This document shows, in pieces, positions 12,792-12,980 of a stretch of DNA of 12,980 nucleotides; position 1 is the first letter of the stretch, and each line of letters opens with the position of its first letter. The DNA comes from GCA-003244245 sp036521655 (GTDB lineage Bacteria; Actinomycetota; Actinomycetes; Mycobacteriales; Pseudonocardiaceae): NCBI GenBank assembly GCA_036521655.1, contig DATDHI010000102.1, forward strand, positions 1 to 12,980, given 5' to 3'. The notes under the pieces were generated by a model. That model saw nothing but the letters and a program-made list of their open reading frames with translations. It ran no database searches and was not told where the DNA came from. Both the position numbers and the translations under genes were made by a program.

Positions 12792-12980
12792 TTATCTCGG
12801 CCCGGGGATCGGACCACCGTGCTGATCCCCTGCGAGCAGCCAGACAGCGCCGTGGGGGGTGTCGCGTACCTCGATCCCGGCGGCGGTGAGCCGATCACGC
12901 AGGGTGTCGGCGAATGTCCACGAAGCCCGTTTGCGGGCCTGGTCCCGCAGCTCGATGAGTGTGTCGACGAAGGGCGCGAG
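12792..12980 (-). CDS. cysS: Cysteinyl-tRNA synthetase CysS, C-terminal 62 residues
   Basis: The frame is open to the right edge and ends in TAA (12794-12792). The visible residues, APFVDTLIELRDQARKRASW, FADTLRDRLTAAGIEV and RDTPHGAVWLL, match the conserved C-terminal end of bacterial CysS (a LRxxARxxKxWxxAD pattern, then a IRDxLxxxGIxLEDTPxGxxW pattern), which attaches cysteine to tRNA(Cys). The final 12 residues (GDQHGGPIPGPR) are a variable extension. The related mycothiol ligase MshC has a different C-terminus and is less likely. The start and catalytic domain lie outside the window. The frame is unambiguous although only the tail is seen. Confidence 0.88.
   Translation of the reverse strand, partial: LAPFVDTLIELRDQARKRASWTFADTLRDRLTAAGIEVRDTPHGAVWLLAGDQHGGPIPGPR

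Noticed and set aside
12379..12825. A 148-codon open frame on the plus strand in the right-hand gap
   Set aside because: The translation is Arg/Pro/Ser-rich without any recognisable motif, crosses the stem-loop and the end of cysS, and runs antisense to the transposase remnant. It is a high-GC chance frame.

Overview
The window looks like chromosomal DNA of a high-GC actinobacterium, most likely in or near the Pseudonocardiaceae (family level is a guess). The evidence is strong G/C third-position bias, frequent GTG/TTG starts, an actinobacterial-type HemQ next to HemY and MsrB (recalled to match the hemE-hemY-hemQ-msrB neighbourhood of mycobacteria), a tripeptidyl-aminopeptidase-like lipoprotein, a stand-alone LigD-type polymerase and a DivIVA-like protein.

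Left part (1-3428). The 3' end of hemY and all of hemQ run on the plus strand with a 4-base overlap and cover the late steps of coproporphyrin-dependent heme synthesis. msrB (methionine sulfoxide reductase B) and a small membrane protein form a minus-strand pair. msrB meets hemQ tail to tail at one shared CTAG. A stand-alone LigD-type primase-polymerase is read divergently from that pair and ends at a second shared CTAG, against a decayed glyoxalase-fold (VOC) gene fragment.

Middle part (3429-8919). Three minus-strand genes follow: a copper-exporting P1B-type ATPase, a secreted serine-peptidase-like lipoprotein (alpha/beta hydrolase) and ornithine aminotransferase. Two related 66-base palindromic elements (52/66 identical) flank the copA-hydrolase pair. 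One of them supplies the last codons and stop of copA.

Right part (9057-12128). This is the most unusual section: seven minus-strand genes in a row. Transcription begins with five very small proteins (80-122 aa). Each has one N-terminal membrane helix, a predicted outside N-terminus and a cytoplasmic tail that looks helical. They overlap or sit within 15 bases of each other, with stop codons merged into ribosome-binding sites. A 149-aa protein of unknown function and a 346-aa DivIVA-like coiled-coil protein with 11-residue repeats follow. The DivIVA-like gene also has its own apparently leaderless promoter. I propose, as inference only, a membrane-anchored scaffold or polarity complex of undescribed function.

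End (12129-12980). There is no intact gene from 12129 to 12791. It holds a decayed transposase C-terminus (about 12255-12470) and a very strong stem-loop with two 32-base arms (12679-12768). The stem-loop lies just downstream of the 3' end of cysS (cysteinyl-tRNA synthetase), which enters from the right edge on the minus strand. I saw no tRNA, rRNA or CRISPR array.
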